Source: Bacillota bacterium (GTDB lineage: Bacteria > Eremiobacterota > SpSt-956 > JAKJGF01). From it: a DNA stretch of 12,782 bases. Both the position numbers and the translations under genes were made by a program. The stretch lies in the NCBI GenBank assembly GCA_029555925.1, contig JAKPQU010000363.1, forward strand, positions 1 through 12,782, given 5' to 3'. Position 1 is the first letter of the stretch, and every line of letters starts with the position of its first letter. The notes under the pieces were generated by a model. The model saw only the letters and a list, made by a program, of their open reading frames with translations, was not told the origin of the DNA and made no database searches. Shown piece after piece: positions 12,424 through 12,782 of this stretch.

Positions 12424-12460
12424 TCGTGACGCGTAACGCGTGACGGGCAATATGCCACGA
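12424..12460. repeat. Truncated CGTRACG heptad element in the lipoprotein leader
   Basis: Three 7-nt units, CGTGACG (12425-12431), CGTAACG (12432-12438) and CGTGACG (12439-12445), are followed by a GGCA/TGCC mini-hairpin (12446-12449 and 12453-12456) and by CACGA, which inverts the TCGTG at the left end. It looks like an element that has lost most of its right arm. It lies between the promoter at 12473-12501 and the start codon, so it would be transcribed as part of the 5' leader. Confidence 0.7.
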
Positions 12461-12472
12461 TTTTGAATATTT

Positions 12473-12501
12473 ATGATAGCATAATCTAAAAAAAATGTCT
12501 A
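12473..12501 (-). promoter_or_regulatory. Sigma70-type promoter for the lipoprotein gene
   Basis: Read on the minus strand, TAGACA (12501-12496) and TATCAT (12478-12473) are 17 bp apart, and TGC directly before the -10 forms an extended -10. Each box matches consensus at five of six bases. Transcription would start near 12466 and give a leader of about 70 nt that contains the CGTRACG repeat. Confidence 0.7.
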
Positions 12502-12530
12502 TTTATTTTTATAATTAATACCAACAGACA

Positions 12531-12545
12531 TGACCGGAGCGGTCA
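12531..12545. promoter_or_regulatory. Short GC-rich palindrome upstream of the lipoprotein promoter
   Basis: TGACCG (12531-12536) and CGGTCA (12540-12545) form a perfect inverted repeat around GAG. It stands out as GC-rich in AT-rich DNA, about 30 bp upstream of the -35 box, where an activator could bind. There is no other evidence for function. Confidence 0.25.
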
Positions 12546-12782
12546 CAACCAAATATGAAAATCAACATCCAGTGAAGGTGCAAACTTCATCATTCTCATA
12601 TAAAATTGCTTTAATTAAACTGAATAATTTGAATAACAGGCAAATACTGTCTGCCTGCCTGATGCTCCTCCGAAAAAAATCTAAACTGGAACGTTTATAA
12701 CAGTTACAGCTTATATCATGCTACTTTACATTATAATTCAATAAAATATACCTGTGCTGCCGTGATATTTTTTTCTCCGGAA
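12546..12782. other. Intergenic stretch with no supported gene
   Basis: Nothing here convinces as a gene. A frame of 56 codons runs on the plus strand from ATG 12530 to 12700 but has no Shine-Dalgarno site and no recognisable family. A small hairpin, CAGGCA (12637-12642) with TGCCTG (12652-12657), and a GGAGGAG-like sequence on the minus strand near 12665-12672 lead to no start codon. The neighbouring gene beyond 12782 is outside the window. Confidence 0.5.

Noticed and set aside
12562..12611. Minus-strand 16-codon frame starting ATGATGAAG
   Set aside because: Too short, weak upstream binding sequence and no recognisable leader-peptide feature.
12530..12700. A 56-codon plus-strand frame
   Set aside because: No Shine-Dalgarno site, no recognisable domain, and its start overlaps a palindrome.

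Overview
The window is AT-rich and gene-dense. It uses many ATA (Ile) and AGA (Arg) codons and the standard genetic code, with TGA and TAA both acting as stops. It carries six confident protein genes plus one well-supported small hypothetical gene, and no rRNA, tRNA, CRISPR array, insertion sequence or phage gene that I can see. It reads like a chromosomal segment of an uncultured, low-GC bacterium with complex signalling: giant TPR scaffolds, receiver/PEP-binding hybrids and Met/Gly-rich low-complexity proteins. I cannot place it in a phylum from sequence alone.

Layout, left to right. Positions 1-277 are intergenic, with a GC-rich hairpin and two heptad-repeat elements. At 278-4321 (+) lies a 1347-residue TPR protein whose C-terminus enters a CHAT-like protease fold and stops before the catalytic residues. 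At 4582-5601 (+) a Met/Gly-rich protein carries a C-terminal NlpC/P60- or CHAP-like cysteine hydrolase domain, and a clear intrinsic terminator follows. At 5660-8608 (-), convergent with it, is a 982-residue protein with one degenerate receiver, one canonical receiver and a PEP/pyruvate-binding ATP-grasp domain, but no phosphohistidine domain. The divergent gap 8609-8878 holds two palindromic heptad elements. At 8879-9343 (+) a conserved hypothetical protein has a tail made of repeated KVISLGER motifs. At 9551-9967 (+) is a winged-helix protein behind a good extended -10 promoter. A long hairpin then precedes a 492-residue metal-dependent amidohydrolase (deaminase/chlorohydrolase type) at 10051-11529 (+). 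At 11612-12397 (-) is a lipoprotein with a short collagen-like Gly-X-Thr stalk, and its promoter lies near 12473-12501. The last 280 bases hold no convincing gene.

The genes do not form an obvious single pathway. The winged-helix gene and the amidohydrolase are the most plausible co-transcribed pair. The TPR/CHAT-like gene and the Met/Gly-rich hydrolase gene lie in the same direction but 260 bp apart, and the second appears to have its own leader.

The most unusual signal is not a gene. Seven intergenic elements, with at least three unrelated base sequences (CGTRACG, GTGARRG-like and CAGCAGT-like), share one architecture: arms built from 7-nt units, in most cases followed by an inverted arm of the same period. 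One fills almost exactly the 82-bp gap between two convergent genes. The other main leads are the CHAT truncation, the receiver/PEP-binding hybrid, the multiplied KVISLGER motif and the harpin-like Met/Gly hydrolase.
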